Below, piece after piece: positions 46,853 to 56,000 of a stretch of DNA of 64,000 nucleotides. The position numbers were made by a program, and so were the translations under genes. How positions within the stretch are numbered: the stretch's first letter is position 1; each line of letters starts with the position of its first letter. The notes under the pieces are model-generated. The model was not told where the DNA came from. It did no database searches and saw only the letters and a program-made list of their open reading frames with translations. Origin of the DNA: Celerinatantimonas sp046054195 (lineage in GTDB: Bacteria; Pseudomonadota; Gammaproteobacteria; Enterobacterales; Celerinatantimonadaceae); contig NZ_JBEQCS010000022.1 in NCBI RefSeq assembly GCF_046054195.1, positions 1 through 64,000 on the forward strand, in the 5' to 3' direction.

Positions 46853-47926
46853 TTAATTTCTCCGCACCCGTCGGCCCAAAATCAACCATAAAAAGAATGG
46901 AACCCCCAATAAAGATGTCACCATTCCGATAGGTAAAATAACGCCGGGAATCAGCATCTTGCTGACAATCGATGCAACCGTCATGAGCAAAGCGCCAACA
47001 ACCATTGTCATAATCTGGGTAAATCGCTGATCTTCGCCAACCAGCATGCGAGCTACGTGGGGGGCGACCAAACCAATAAAGCCAACCACCCCAATGGTTG
47101 CAGTAATGGCGCTGGCCATTAATGCAGAAAAAATCAGCAGCAACATCCGCAGCTTAGCAACCGGGATCCCCAACACTTGCGCTTGTTCACCAAAACCACG
47201 TAGCGCCGAAATCTGCCAAGATAAGAACAATAGAATCGGAATAATCACTGCAATAATGGCAGTGTTAATACCGACTTGAGTCCAGTTACTTTTTTGCAAA
47301 GACCCCATCATCCAAAATACTAAAGACTGCAACTGATTGACATCGGCTAGATACTGCGCCAATCCCAGCAATGCCGAAAAGATAAAGTGCACCGCAATCC
47401 CCAGCATCACAATCATCTCAACCGACAAACCACAACGCGAAGCAAAGATACCGATGAACAACACCGTTGCCAAAGAGAAAATAAAAGCATTGGCGGTTAA
47501 CAGATAATCCACTGGTAACCAGCTAATTAGAGCCGTCTGAAACACGATAACTAATGCAGCCCCAAAGCCTGCAGCAGCCGAAATTCCTAACGTGAAGGGC
47601 TCCGCCAATGGGTTATCTAACACCGTTTGCATCAGCGAACCTGCCAATGCCAAACCAATGCCAGCAAGTACAGCGGTTAAGGTAACTGGCATGCGCAGAT
47701 CCCAAATAACCACCCGTACCATGGCTGACACCTGATCGGGGTGAAAAATCCCATTGAGCGCGACTTTCCAAGGTAAGGTTCCAGACCCACACAACACATC
47801 GGTCACCGCCGCAAGAACGGCCAACAAGGTAAAACTTATCACCCAGAGTAGCTTGCGGCGAACGTCGTGTTTATAAACAACAGCGCCGCAACACTCTGGT
47901 TGCGGCGAAATAACGCTATCAGTCAT
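46853..47926 (-). CDS. ABC permease, FecCD family
   Basis: A 357-residue permease with about ten helices. FecCD-type landmarks are LRMPVTLTAVLAGIGLALAG, MQTVLDNPLAEPFTLGISA and the C-terminal GVVGFIGLVAPHVARMLVG, which contacts the ATPase. A cysteine pair lies in the N-terminal extension (PECCGAVV). It functions as a homodimer with the neighbouring ATPase and binding protein. Confidence 0.94.
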   Translation of the reverse strand: MTDSVISPQPECCGAVVYKHDVRRKLLWVISFTLLAVLAAVTDVLCGSGTLPWKVALNGIFHPDQVSAMVRVVIWDLRMPVTLTAVLAGIGLALAGSLMQTVLDNPLAEPFTLGISAAAGFGAALVIVFQTALISWLPVDYLLTANAFIFSLATVLFIGIFASRCGLSVEMIVMLGIAVHFIFSALLGLAQYLADVNQLQSLVFWMMGSLQKSNWTQVGINTAIIAVIIPILLFLSWQISALRGFGEQAQVLGIPVAKLRMLLLIFSALMASAITATIGVVGFIGLVAPHVARMLVGEDQRFTQIMTMVVGALLMTVASIVSKMLIPGVILPIGMVTSLLGVPFFLWLILGRRVRRN

Positions 47927-47947
47927 GGCTAAATCTACATGTCCTAC

Positions 47948-49090
47948 TTACTTATATTTTGCATGAGCAAACAAAGTCACATCACCAATTTTAATATCTG
48001 TAAAGCGACTCAAAATAGTGTGGTAAGTCTGGGTCGGGTCAATATTTTTAAAGGCTTTGGGATAAAAATCTTTGGCTAACCCTTCAATAGAGACGATGTT
48101 ATACGCATGGTTATAAAACTGATGGTAGATGCCATAAACGCGATGATTTTTATAAGCATTGAGCTGTTTAAAGCCAGGGCGATTTAATAATCCAACAAAT
48201 GCTTTATGGACACGCTGCGCGGAAACAACACCACCCAAAGGTAAGGCTAATGAATCAGGCCCGAAATCAGCACCACTCATGACATAAACATCAGGCTGCA
48301 TTTCGAGTACTTTTTCCATTGAAATAACGCCAGTTGGACCTTTTAACAGCTCGCCACCGACATTCTCTCCACCAGCTGCGGCAATTTGAGGGCCCCAACC
48401 AAAGTGATTATGAGTAAAGCAGCAATCATTAGGCCCTTTAGCACCAGCATGCGCTTCCATAAAGACTCGAATGCGTTTGCCACCATTGGCTTTAATTGCC
48501 TGCTGGGAGAGCTGTTTAACTTTGGCTAGATGACTCTTATAAAAATCGACATACGCTTTAGCATTGCTCTGTTTATTTAAAATTTCGCCCAGTAATGCCA
48601 CACTTTTAGGCGCATTTTTAACAGGGTGAACGCCGGTATCAACAAACACAACTGGCACGTTGACCTTCGCTAATTTTTTAATCACACCAGATTGTTCCAG
48701 CGCCGGTTTTGCGCGTAATTCTGCAACCAAAAGTTGTGGCTGATGCGTGATAACCTCTTCGATATTTAAATTACCGCTATCCCCAAAATTCATATCCAGA
48801 ATTTTGTCACCCGCAGGCCACTGTTTTACTAATGGCTTCCAAGTTCCTCGGTCATGACGCTTAATCAGGTTATTCCAAGCGACGATACGTTTAAACGGAT
48901 TTTGGCGGTCCAAAAGGGCCAACATCATCAAGTCACGGCCATCTTGCAACACAATTCGTTGTGGCTCGGATTGAATTGTTACTTTGCGGCCCGCCATATC
49001 GGTGACCGTTAAAGGGTAAGTACTGGCAAAACTAGCCCATGAAATTAAACAGCTACATATAACCAACAGTAGCTTCATCGAATGGCGCAT
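47948..49090 (-). CDS. Periplasmic iron-complex binding protein
   Basis: A 380-residue class III (FecB/BtuF-like) substrate-binding protein. A signal peptide covers about residues 1-22 (LLLVICSCLISWASFAS). The domain begins YPLTVTDMAGRKVTI...PQRIVL, typical of siderophore binding proteins. AGGAG 9 bases before ATG 49090 fixes the start. An unusual insert with NDCCFTHNHFGWG around residue 225 brings Cys-Cys and His residues, which may touch the ligand. It leads the operon, with a Fur box about 60 bases upstream. Ligand unknown: siderophore or heme are options. Confidence 0.9.
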   Translation of the reverse strand: MRHSMKLLLVICSCLISWASFASTYPLTVTDMAGRKVTIQSEPQRIVLQDGRDLMMLALLDRQNPFKRIVAWNNLIKRHDRGTWKPLVKQWPAGDKILDMNFGDSGNLNIEEVITHQPQLLVAELRAKPALEQSGVIKKLAKVNVPVVFVDTGVHPVKNAPKSVALLGEILNKQSNAKAYVDFYKSHLAKVKQLSQQAIKANGGKRIRVFMEAHAGAKGPNDCCFTHNHFGWGPQIAAAGGENVGGELLKGPTGVISMEKVLEMQPDVYVMSGADFGPDSLALPLGGVVSAQRVHKAFVGLLNRPGFKQLNAYKNHRVYGIYHQFYNHAYNIVSIEGLAKDFYPKAFKNIDPTQTYHTILSRFTDIKIGDVTLFAHAKYK

Positions 49091-49149
49091 GAAGAGAAAC
49101 TCCTAAGAATGAATCAATTGAGAAAAGAACAAATTATCCAACCAATATA

Positions 49150-49168
49150 AATGAAAATTATTCTCATT
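49150..49168. promoter_or_regulatory. Fur box upstream of the ABC importer
   Basis: AATGAAAATTATTCTCATT matches the palindromic Fur core AATGATAATNATTATCATT at 16 of 18 defined positions. It lies 60 bases before the binding-protein start, consistent with iron-dependent repression. Confidence 0.85.
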
Positions 49169-49369
49169 CAAGAGATTTATTATTCTTTTATGCTATATAC
49201 AAATTTCCTTCTTTTATAATCGTGCTGATAATCCAAGATAAATGCCAAGCGTAAGCAATCAACAGCCCGAGCATTTAGGTGATGCGACTCGCCTTTTAAG
49301 ATCCAAAGCAAACATCCATTTACACTCTATACTAAGATGAGGATGGTGAAAGAATTCAATGGGATAGTT

Positions 49370-49933
49370 ATGAAAGTCTCACGAAATAAAGTCCGTTCCT
49401 GGTCGCTGGCAACCTTAGCCGCTTTAGTGGCTATTTTAGCCTGTGGTTATATTTACGTTTTTCATGTGAAAAGCTATGGCGTGAGTGCCAGTGACGGCTG
49501 GTATTTTGAAGATGAAGGCTATCGCCAAGCTTTGGCTATTTCCCAGCAGCAAAACCGCCCTATTCTTTTTTATTTTCGGCGCAAAGCCTGCCAAATCTGT
49601 AAAGATTTCGAAAAAAATATTATCAACAATGCCGATTTTATCCACTTCACACGTAACTATATCAAAGTTCGCTACACCATCGACCTTGATCAAGTTCACC
49701 AGCGTTTTGCCAAAAAATACCCAATTCGGATGCAACCAGCATTGATTGTTCAGTATCAGCGTCATCCCCCTGTTTCAACTCATTTAGTCTTACCAATGAA
49801 TCAAATTTGGGTCGCTAAAAATAGCATTGATAATGGCAACCATATGCCACTGTCAATTACCACTCTCAAATTGTCATTACAGCGCGTCACTGAAATAGCA
49901 AAACGTAAAGCTATGGCGGATGGGAAAAATTAA
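49370..49933 (+). CDS. Membrane-anchored thioredoxin-like protein
   Basis: A 187-residue protein with one N-terminal membrane anchor (about residues 12-32) and a periplasmic thioredoxin-like domain. Residues 64-80 read PILFYFRRKACQICKDF, placing the redox pair Cys74/Cys77 after strand 1 as in DsbD-gamma and DUF255-like proteins. The cis-proline region is RMQPALIV. ATG 49370 is preferred since it begins with the basic-hydrophobic anchor; an ATG at 49337 would add 11 residues. It overlaps the end of rimI by 4 bases. The partner is unknown. Confidence 0.78.
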   Translation: MKVSRNKVRSWSLATLAALVAILACGYIYVFHVKSYGVSASDGWYFEDEGYRQALAISQQQNRPILFYFRRKACQICKDFEKNIINNADFIHFTRNYIKVRYTIDLDQVHQRFAKKYPIRMQPALIVQYQRHPPVSTHLVLPMNQIWVAKNSIDNGNHMPLSITTLKLSLQRVTEIAKRKAMADGKN

Positions 49934-50373
49934 ATAACTCGGCTCATTAGATAAGCATCTTCACGGCCATTAACACAAGGATAATAGTCTTTACGAATAC
50001 CATCGAGAGTAAAGCCTAAATGCTGATAAAGTGCGATTGCACCCAGGTTACTTTTTCGTACTTCTAATAAACAGCGGCTCACAGAGCTCTTTTGCAAATA
50101 TTCAAACCAGGCCGTTAACAATGCCTTTGCCAACCCTTGGCGCTGATAGTCTTTACCAACACTAATGTTTAATAACTCTGCCTCATCAACAATCACTTGG
50201 GCAAACAGATAACCGGCAAGATGGCCCTGTTGCTCGATAGCGAAATTACTACTGCGTGCGCCGAAGCTTTGCTCAATCGTGCTAACGCTCCAAGGATGTT
50301 GCTGAACAGATTGTTCGATAGCGAATATAGAATTTAGCTGCTCACGCGCTAGAGGCTTAATTAAATAGGGCAT
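49930..50373 (-). CDS. rimI: Ribosomal protein S18 alanine N-acetyltransferase
   Basis: RimI, 147 residues, is a GNAT acetyltransferase that modifies the N-terminal alanine of S18. The acetyl-CoA loop is VGKDYQRQGLAKALL, followed by CLLEVRKSNLGAIALYQHLGF and RKDYYP, which match RimI closely. It overlaps the end of holD by 17 bases, the arrangement known from E. coli holD-rimI. Confidence 0.95.
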   Translation of the reverse strand: MPYLIKPLAREQLNSIFAIEQSVQQHPWSVSTIEQSFGARSSNFAIEQQGHLAGYLFAQVIVDEAELLNISVGKDYQRQGLAKALLTAWFEYLQKSSVSRCLLEVRKSNLGAIALYQHLGFTLDGIRKDYYPCVNGREDAYLMSRVI

Positions 50374-50731
50374 GATAAATCTGCTGCCAAAATTGACGTT
50401 TTAGCGCGCCTTGCGTACATAGTGCTGACCAAATATAACGACTCACATCGGCATCACTCATAGGGGGCTGCTCTGAAGTCCAAATAATCGTTGGGCTTAA
50501 GTAATGACTCGATTGTTCAGCAGTTACGACAACGATATCTGAGATTTTATCGCCAATTGCAACAATAACACCTTGCCATAAAGGTGAGGCTTTAAGCGCA
50601 TCAGGGTTATCATGAACCCACAATAATGGGACTGAGGTAAGTGAATTTTCACGCTTGCAAGAGAGCCAGACGGGGATCCCCATCTGTTGCAATAGAGCAA
50701 TTGAACGTTGTTGCATCGGCTGATTCTTCAT
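50357..50731 (-). CDS. holD: DNA polymerase III psi subunit
   Basis: HolD, 124 residues, links the chi subunit and SSB to the clamp loader. It is a fast-evolving protein. The N-terminal QRSIALLQQMGIPVWL corresponds to the clamp-loader binding tail, and the C-terminal W-S-A-L-C...K-R-Q-F-W-Q-Q-I matches the family end. Position directly before rimI with overlap supports the call. Confidence 0.88.
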   Translation of the reverse strand: MKNQPMQQRSIALLQQMGIPVWLSCKRENSLTSVPLLWVHDNPDALKASPLWQGVIVAIGDKISDIVVVTAEQSSHYLSPTIIWTSEQPPMSDADVSRYIWSALCTQGALKRQFWQQIYHALFN

Positions 50732-50757
50732 GACTCAAAACGTTACCATAGCGGATC

Positions 50758-50787
50758 AAAAAAGCCTGCTCAATGAGCAGGCCTTTA
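50758..50787 (-). terminator. Terminator of tRNA-Trp
   Basis: GCCTGCTCA / TGAGCAGGC forms a tight hairpin just after the tRNA on the minus strand, followed by TTTTTT. Confidence 0.85.
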
Positions 50788-50792
50788 AAATC

Positions 50793-50869
50793 TGGCAGGG
50801 GCGGAGGGACTCGAACCCCCAACCGTCGGTTTTGGAGACCGCTGTTCTACCAATTCGAACTACACCCCT
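50793..50869 (-). tRNA. tRNA-Trp (anticodon CCA)
   Basis: On the minus strand AGGGGTG begins a 77-base cloverleaf. The acceptor stem pairs with CGCCCCT (one T-G), the anticodon loop reads CTCCAAA with anticodon CCA, the T-arm is GGGGGTTCGAGTCCCTC-like, and the 3' end is G-CCA, encoded. A -10 like TATACT (50883-50888) with TTTACC at a 16-base spacing (50905-50910) is a plausible promoter. Confidence 0.96.
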
Positions 50870-50971
50870 AAAGACGCAGCGTAGTATACCTAAACATTGG
50901 TAAAGGTAAAGAGCAATTTCCATATAAAAAAGCTGATTGGATAAGGTTTAGTCAATTTAATGAATAAAACT

Positions 50972-51343
50972 TCATTCTGGCTGCGCAATTTTGGAGCGCC
51001 GAGTCATAATAAAGATGAAAACCCCAGCTAACATACACCAAGTCATCACTCGACCTATCCATGGCATTTCAACAAAAATAAGCGTTATTGCAGAAAAAGT
51101 CAGCATGGCACCTGCTAACCATTTTGCTCGACTAGGAATAACCCGGTGGCTACGCCAATTCGTAATAATGGTGCCGAAATACCGATGATTCAGTAGCCAT
51201 GATTCAAAGTGTTTTGATGCTTTGGAAAAACAGACACACGAGAGCAAAACAAAAGGCGTGGTAGGAAGCAGCGGCAACACAATCCCGATGACCCCAAGCC
51301 CCAGAGAAAGCCAACCGATGCATAACAATAAAATACGCAACAT
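50972..51343 (-). CDS. DUF454 (YbaN) family inner-membrane protein
   Basis: A 123-residue membrane protein with an N-terminal helix pair (LLLCIGWLSLGLGVIGIVLPLLPTTPF), the conserved FVLLSCVCFSKASKHFESWL, then N-x-RYFG and IPSRAKW, and two more helices. This matches DUF454/YbaN. Function is unknown in all members. No operon partner is visible. Confidence 0.88.
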   Translation of the reverse strand: MLRILLLCIGWLSLGLGVIGIVLPLLPTTPFVLLSCVCFSKASKHFESWLLNHRYFGTIITNWRSHRVIPSRAKWLAGAMLTFSAITLIFVEMPWIGRVMTWCMLAGVFIFIMTRRSKIAQPE

Positions 51344-51487
51344 TTTAAGAGCACCTTTAAATTAACCAATCATTGATCTGGTGTCCTGCCAATCCAAAGT
51401 TTGCCGACAATCTGAGCAATTCATCTGACAATACATTTACTGTATGTCAAAAAATAGCCACAAGCAGCATTTTTTTAGATTTGATGT

Positions 51488-51516
51488 TTGACATCATCGC
51501 AAAATAACCGTTTAAT
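51488..51516 (+). promoter_or_regulatory. Sigma-70 promoter of tRNA-Thr
   Basis: TTGACA (51488-51493), a 17-base spacer and TTTAAT (51511-51516), followed by a GC-rich discriminator (AGCGCTCC). The predicted start is about 10 bases before the tRNA, typical of stable-RNA promoters. Confidence 0.85.
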
Positions 51517-51534
51517 AGCGCTCCATTAAGCGTC

Positions 51535-51610
<76 letters not shown>

Positions 51611-51859
51611 TCTTAATATCTATTCTATTTCCCGCGTTTATTAATTCTTTATTTTTATCTATTTATTCAGATGCTTCTTTAGTTTGTAATAAACAAATCT
51701 ATCGATACAAGTATTTAATATAATGTAAATTTCTATAAAGAAAGATGATCTGAAAAAATGCCGCATTAACATAGTCTATATTCAGCAGCATATTATCTTT
51801 AGCTAATATGTTCTAATTGCCATTCATAATCGACAATTAGCAATCAATATGTTGCTAAA

Positions 51860-52048
51860 TTAAAAAGCCCGGCGGCTAGAGTCTAATTCATCTTGGCGAG
51901 CGGAATGAGCTAATATGGCTTCAGCTTTATCAGTCGTTGTGGAAAGTTGTTCTAAAGCACGTTCTAGCATGAAATCGAGAGTTTCCTGCGTCTTGGCTCG
52001 ACGAAATCGAATCAACCAGTCTAATTTTGTACGTGGTGTATTTGTCAT
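51860..52048 (-). CDS. Hha/YmoA-family nucleoid-associated modulator
   Basis: A 62-residue protein from ATG 52048. Its first 25 residues, TKLDWLIRFRRAKTQETLDFMLER, align well with Hha ([24 protein letters not shown]). A following short helix, H-S-A-R-Q-D-E-L, resembles Hha S-A-A-D-H-R-L-A-E-L. Hha-type proteins bind H-NS and adjust silencing of horizontally acquired genes. A 24-residue N-terminal extension is open but lacks support. The ribosome binding site is weak (AAAGA). Confidence 0.72.
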   Translation of the reverse strand: MTNTPRTKLDWLIRFRRAKTQETLDFMLERALEQLSTTTDKAEAILAHSARQDELDSSRRAF

Positions 52049-52387
52049 TGAATCTTTAAACCAATCAATATGTAATTGATAAAATAAGTAACAGATATAT
52101 TTAAGTATACTCCAAAACAAATAACGAATATCGTTATTAGCAAATCACTTATTTATATCGATAAAAAGAGAGTAACAAAAAACGATATTCAAATAACAAC
52201 ATCTTCGATGTGGCTATCATTCACGACTTAACAAACAATGAGTTAAGCAGTAAATAGTGGTTTTAGTATTTTGGTACTGTCTATATAAATGGTCCCTTAC
52301 GGGAATTTTTCAAGCCCTGTAAATAAAAAATTTGGGTTTAACTGCTAACTCTGCCACAATTCTGTGACCAACTATGAGGAATCTGTA
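52049..52387. other. AT-rich divergent promoter region
   Basis: About 340 bases between the Hha-like gene and the TerB-like gene. It is AT-rich with repeated ATATCG/CGATAT steps (ATAACGAATATCGTTATTAG near 52121-52140 is a small palindrome, AACGATATTC near 52180). These could be binding sites for a nucleoid protein. No gene was seen. Confidence 0.4.
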
Positions 52388-52840
52388 ATGCTTGAATCAC
52401 TCCAACAATTTATCCGTAATGCTTTTGGAAGCGATGAACAGCACCCCCAAAGCCCAGAAGAACAATTAAAGCTTGCTACAGCAGCGTTATTAATTCAGGT
52501 TAGTGCCGCTGATGCGAACGAAAGTGGTGAAGAACAATCCGTCATTTACCATCAGCTAAGTCAATTATTATCATTAACGCTGGAGGAATCAAGAGCACTT
52601 TACATTCAAGCACAAAAAGTCGCTGAAGATTCCGTTTCCGTTTATGAATTTACCCGTCTGGTAAAAGAACTCGAATACGAAGAACGCTATAAAATGATAT
52701 TAGCTCTGTGGCAAGTTGCTTATGCTGACAACAATTTAGACCCGCATGAAGAGGCGTTAATCCGTAAAATCGCAGATTTAGTTTACCTGGCGCACAGTGA
52801 TTATATCAGAGCAAAACTGGCAGCCCAACCAAACGATTAA
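52388..52840 (+). CDS. TerB-family protein
   Basis: A 150-residue, all-helical TerB-like protein. ATG 52388 follows GAGGA. The fold shows in L-A-T-A-A-L-L-I-Q-V-S-A-A-D-A-N-E and again A-Y-A-D-N-N-L-D-P-H-E-E-A-L-I-R-K-I-A-D-L, the paired acidic metal-binding motifs of the family. Single TerB proteins of this size are common in vibrios outside tellurite operons; function is unknown. Confidence 0.88.
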   Translation: MLESLQQFIRNAFGSDEQHPQSPEEQLKLATAALLIQVSAADANESGEEQSVIYHQLSQLLSLTLEESRALYIQAQKVAEDSVSVYEFTRLVKELEYEERYKMILALWQVAYADNNLDPHEEALIRKIADLVYLAHSDYIRAKLAAQPND

Positions 52841-52866
52841 TGACGTCAAACATCTATTCATTTATC

Positions 52867-52896
52867 AATAAAGGCTGGTTTATGCCAGCCTTTATT
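52867..52896 (+). terminator. Terminator of the TerB-like gene
   Basis: AATAAAGGCTGG / CCAGCCTTTATT with a short loop, 26 bases after the stop. The T-tract is moderate. Confidence 0.75.
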
Positions 52897-53029
52897 GGGC
52901 GTTCTCTGACTAAAAATAACTAAAGAAGATGACACGTTATTGCGCTGATTACCCCGATAGCAAAATTAACCAAGCTATTGATGTCACAACGTAATAATCT
53001 ACAATACAGATATTCTGAATTATTTATGA

Positions 53030-54076
53030 ATGGAGCTATTTTTGCAGAATTCTCGCGTTGTTAATCCGGCTCATCGATCTATTGCCACTATCGGCGGCGG
53101 CAGTGGCCAATTTGTGTTACTCAGCGCCCTGCGTGATGCCGAAAATTTAGACGTCAGTGCTATTGTATCTATGACAGACAGTGGCGGTTCAACCGGAAGG
53201 CTGCGCGATGAACTAGGTATTTTACCACCGGGTGATATTTTAAAGTGCATCTTAGCGTTATCGCCCCATCGTGATATGGCCCGTAAATTGTTACTGAAAC
53301 GCTTTACAGGTAACCAGCGGCTACGTGGCCATAGTGCAGGCAACATGTTACTGACCATGCTGAGTCAATATTCGGGATCTTTTTCAACAGGCATTGAAGC
53401 ATTAGCGCAACTGCTTGATGTACGAGGCGAAATTTTACCAGTCACCACCGATAAATCGACACTCGTGGCACAGCTAACCAACGGTGAACAGATCTTTGGC
53501 GAAAGCGCAATTGACGTTCCCAGAGGGAATCAGCGCCAGAAAATAGCCAATGTATTTTTAGTGCCCCATCACAGCGATCAAATCACGGTGTTTCCGCGAG
53601 TCATTGAACGTTTACGACAAGTCAAAGCGGTCATTTTAGGCCCGGGCGATCTCTATACCAGTATCATTCCGAATCTACTGGTTCCTGGCGTGCGTGAAGC
53701 CCTACAAAAAAGCCCAGCTAAACTTATTTATATCAGCAACATTATGACCAAATTTGGTGAGACAGACGGTTACACGTTGGAATCATTTGTGTCTATTTTA
53801 GAGCACTATATTGGTCGGTCTGTCGATTGCATTATCTACAACAATGCAACGGCTAGTGAAGAAACCCTAAAAAATTACCGTAAACAGCGCTCTATGCCGG
53901 TAAAAATCGCCAACCATAAAAAATTAGCCAAGCATTATGAGATTGTTGAAGCAGACTTATTAGAGCAAGACTCAGGCATTATTCGTCATAATGTAGAAAA
54001 GCTGGCTAATATTCTCCATCCATATTTAGAGGATGATGAAAAAATAGCATCGAGAGTACGCCAAACTAAAGCATAA
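53030..54076 (+). CDS. YvcK/CofD-like protein
   Basis: A 348-residue protein of the YvcK (YbhK in E. coli) family, which binds UDP-sugars and affects cell-wall precursor flux and cell shape under gluconeogenic growth. The signature is ATIGGGSGQFVLLSALRD, then VSMTDSGGSTGRLRDELGILPPGD, GHSAGNMLL and LGPGDLYTSIIPNLLVPG. Start: ATG 53030, or TTG 53042, which has a well-placed GGAG and may be the true one. It converges on kefC with 4 bases between. Confidence 0.9.
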   Translation: MELFLQNSRVVNPAHRSIATIGGGSGQFVLLSALRDAENLDVSAIVSMTDSGGSTGRLRDELGILPPGDILKCILALSPHRDMARKLLLKRFTGNQRLRGHSAGNMLLTMLSQYSGSFSTGIEALAQLLDVRGEILPVTTDKSTLVAQLTNGEQIFGESAIDVPRGNQRQKIANVFLVPHHSDQITVFPRVIERLRQVKAVILGPGDLYTSIIPNLLVPGVREALQKSPAKLIYISNIMTKFGETDGYTLESFVSILEHYIGRSVDCIIYNNATASEETLKNYRKQRSMPVKIANHKKLAKHYEIVEADLLEQDSGIIRHNVEKLANILHPYLEDDEKIASRVRQTKA

Positions 54077-54080
54077 TTCA

Positions 54081-56000
54081 CTAATCGAGCGGATTATTCA
54101 TCCGCTCTTGGCGCTGCTTTTTATTGCGTTTATGCGCTTGATGCATCTGCGGAGTCTGCGAATTTTTATCCTCTCCGACATAACTTTCCCAAGCCTGTTC
54201 ATAAGCTTCACTCGGTACTTGACTATCATCGTTGAGCAGCTTATCAAGCATGGCTTGAGAGCGCAGGCTTTGACGTAAGAATTCGCCGTCGTAATCCTCT
54301 TTTAAAAGTTGCTCACGTAGTAATTTATTGTCGTAAGATTTAAAAAACTCACCAATGCGATAAGCCTGATTGGCCCGCCACCCAAGCTCTGCAAGGGCAT
54401 CGACCCCCATGGCAACCCCAGACCCCAACGTTTCTCGATGCACATAATCAACGCCAGAGCGCATCAGCTCTAAAGCATGCGGACGGTCGACAGCTCGCGC
54501 TAAGATAATCAGATGAGGAAAGTTTTGCCGCGCCATTCGCACAATCTCAAGCGTGCGCTCTGGGTTATCAACGGCCACAATCAGCAATTTTGCATTTTCA
54601 GCACCAGCAGCACTTAATAAATCAGCTCTGGCCGCATTGCCATAAAAGACTTTAAAACCAAAACGTCCCAACGTCTTAATGTGGTTGGCATCATGCTCAA
54701 GGATTGTCGTACCAATATGATTACTATGGAGCATTCGCCCCACTATCTGACCAAAACGTCCGAAACCGGCAATAATCACCGGATTCCCCTCATCGGTCAC
54801 ATCGCTTTCTGGTGTTGCTGCGCGATTTTTATGTAACCGCGAAAATAACCAACCTTGAGCCGCCATCATCAACAGTGGAGTCGTGGCCATCGAAAGAGCA
54901 ATCACCAATGTGGTCATATCGACAACGGATTTACTTAAGACATAACTGCTCCCGGCAAACGACACTAAGACAAAACCAAATTCCCCACTTTGTGACAACG
55001 CCAAAGAGAATATTGCCAGGTTTTCCCCGCGCAATTTAGATAACAGGCCAATGAAAATCAGCACCACCAGCTTAATCACCACCAGCGACACCACTAATAA
55101 ACTGATAATGCCAACATGGTGAGCAAGTAAGTTAAAGTTAATATTGGCACCAACGGAGATAAAAAATAGTCCCAGCAATAATCCTTTAAATGGTTCAACA
55201 TCTGCTTCAAGCTCATGGCGATATTCGCTATCGGCTAACACTACCCCAGCCAAAAATGTACCTAGAGCAGGCGACAGCCCCACCATATCCATTGCCTGAG
55301 CAATCCCAACCACCAGCGCAAGTGCGGCAGCCACAAACAACTCGCGCATATTGGATTGGGCAACCATACGAAACACAGGGCGCAATAAATAATGCCCGCC
55401 AAAAATAATTCCGCCAATCACAGCGGCAATTTCACTAACCCGTAACCAAGCAGGAATCGATGAATCAACGTGCACCATCGCACTTGATACAGCCAAGAAA
55501 GGGATCACTGCCAACATCGGAATAACGGCAATATCTTGAAACAATAACACTGAAAATGAGTGTCGTCCGGCGGGCGTTTTTAAGAGCCCTTTTTCTTGTA
55601 AACTCTGCAGCACCAAGGCCGTTGAAGAGACCGATAAAATGAGCCCAAGAGCGATGGACATCCGACCAGATAATCCCGCAGCTAATCCAATAGACCAAAT
55701 CACCAGGCAAGTCAGCACCACTTGCAAGCCACCGGTAAAAAAGATTGATTTTTTAAGGCGCCACAATCGCGATGGCTTTAATTCAAGCCCAATCAAGAAC
55801 AGCATAATGACGACGCCGAACTCGGCAAAATGCATCACATCTGGCGAACCGCCCACAAATCCCAAAACATATGGGCCGATAATAGCTCCCGCAATGAGAT
55901 ACCCTAAGACCGACCCCAACCCTAACCGTGTTGCGATTGGCACCGATAAAACCGCCGCAGCCAAATAGATGAAGGCATCAAACCATAACGAATGCTCCAT
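54081..56000 (-). CDS. kefC: Glutathione-gated K+/H+ antiporter
   Basis: A 639-residue CPA2 antiporter protecting against electrophiles by acidifying the cytoplasm when glutathione adducts bind. A 12-13 helix transporter domain covers about residues 5-385 (GVVIMLFLIGLELKPSRLW, LFFISVGANINFN). A TrkA-N (KTN) domain with GFGRFGQIVGRML near 405 and a C-terminal tail (YDNKLLREQLL) follow. The preceding kefF-like gene overlaps it by one base, as in E. coli kefFC. KefB is an alternative name. Confidence 0.9.
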   Translation of the reverse strand: MEHSLWFDAFIYLAAAVLSVPIATRLGLGSVLGYLIAGAIIGPYVLGFVGGSPDVMHFAEFGVVIMLFLIGLELKPSRLWRLKKSIFFTGGLQVVLTCLVIWSIGLAAGLSGRMSIALGLILSVSSTALVLQSLQEKGLLKTPAGRHSFSVLLFQDIAVIPMLAVIPFLAVSSAMVHVDSSIPAWLRVSEIAAVIGGIIFGGHYLLRPVFRMVAQSNMRELFVAAALALVVGIAQAMDMVGLSPALGTFLAGVVLADSEYRHELEADVEPFKGLLLGLFFISVGANINFNLLAHHVGIISLLVVSLVVIKLVVLIFIGLLSKLRGENLAIFSLALSQSGEFGFVLVSFAGSSYVLSKSVVDMTTLVIALSMATTPLLMMAAQGWLFSRLHKNRAATPESDVTDEGNPVIIAGFGRFGQIVGRMLHSNHIGTTILEHDANHIKTLGRFGFKVFYGNAARADLLSAAGAENAKLLIVAVDNPERTLEIVRMARQNFPHLIILARAVDRPHALELMRSGVDYVHRETLGSGVAMGVDALAELGWRANQAYRIGEFFKSYDNKLLREQLLKEDYDGEFLRQSLRSQAMLDKLLNDDSQVPSEAYEQAWESYVGEDKNSQTPQMHQAHKRNKKQRQERMNNPLD

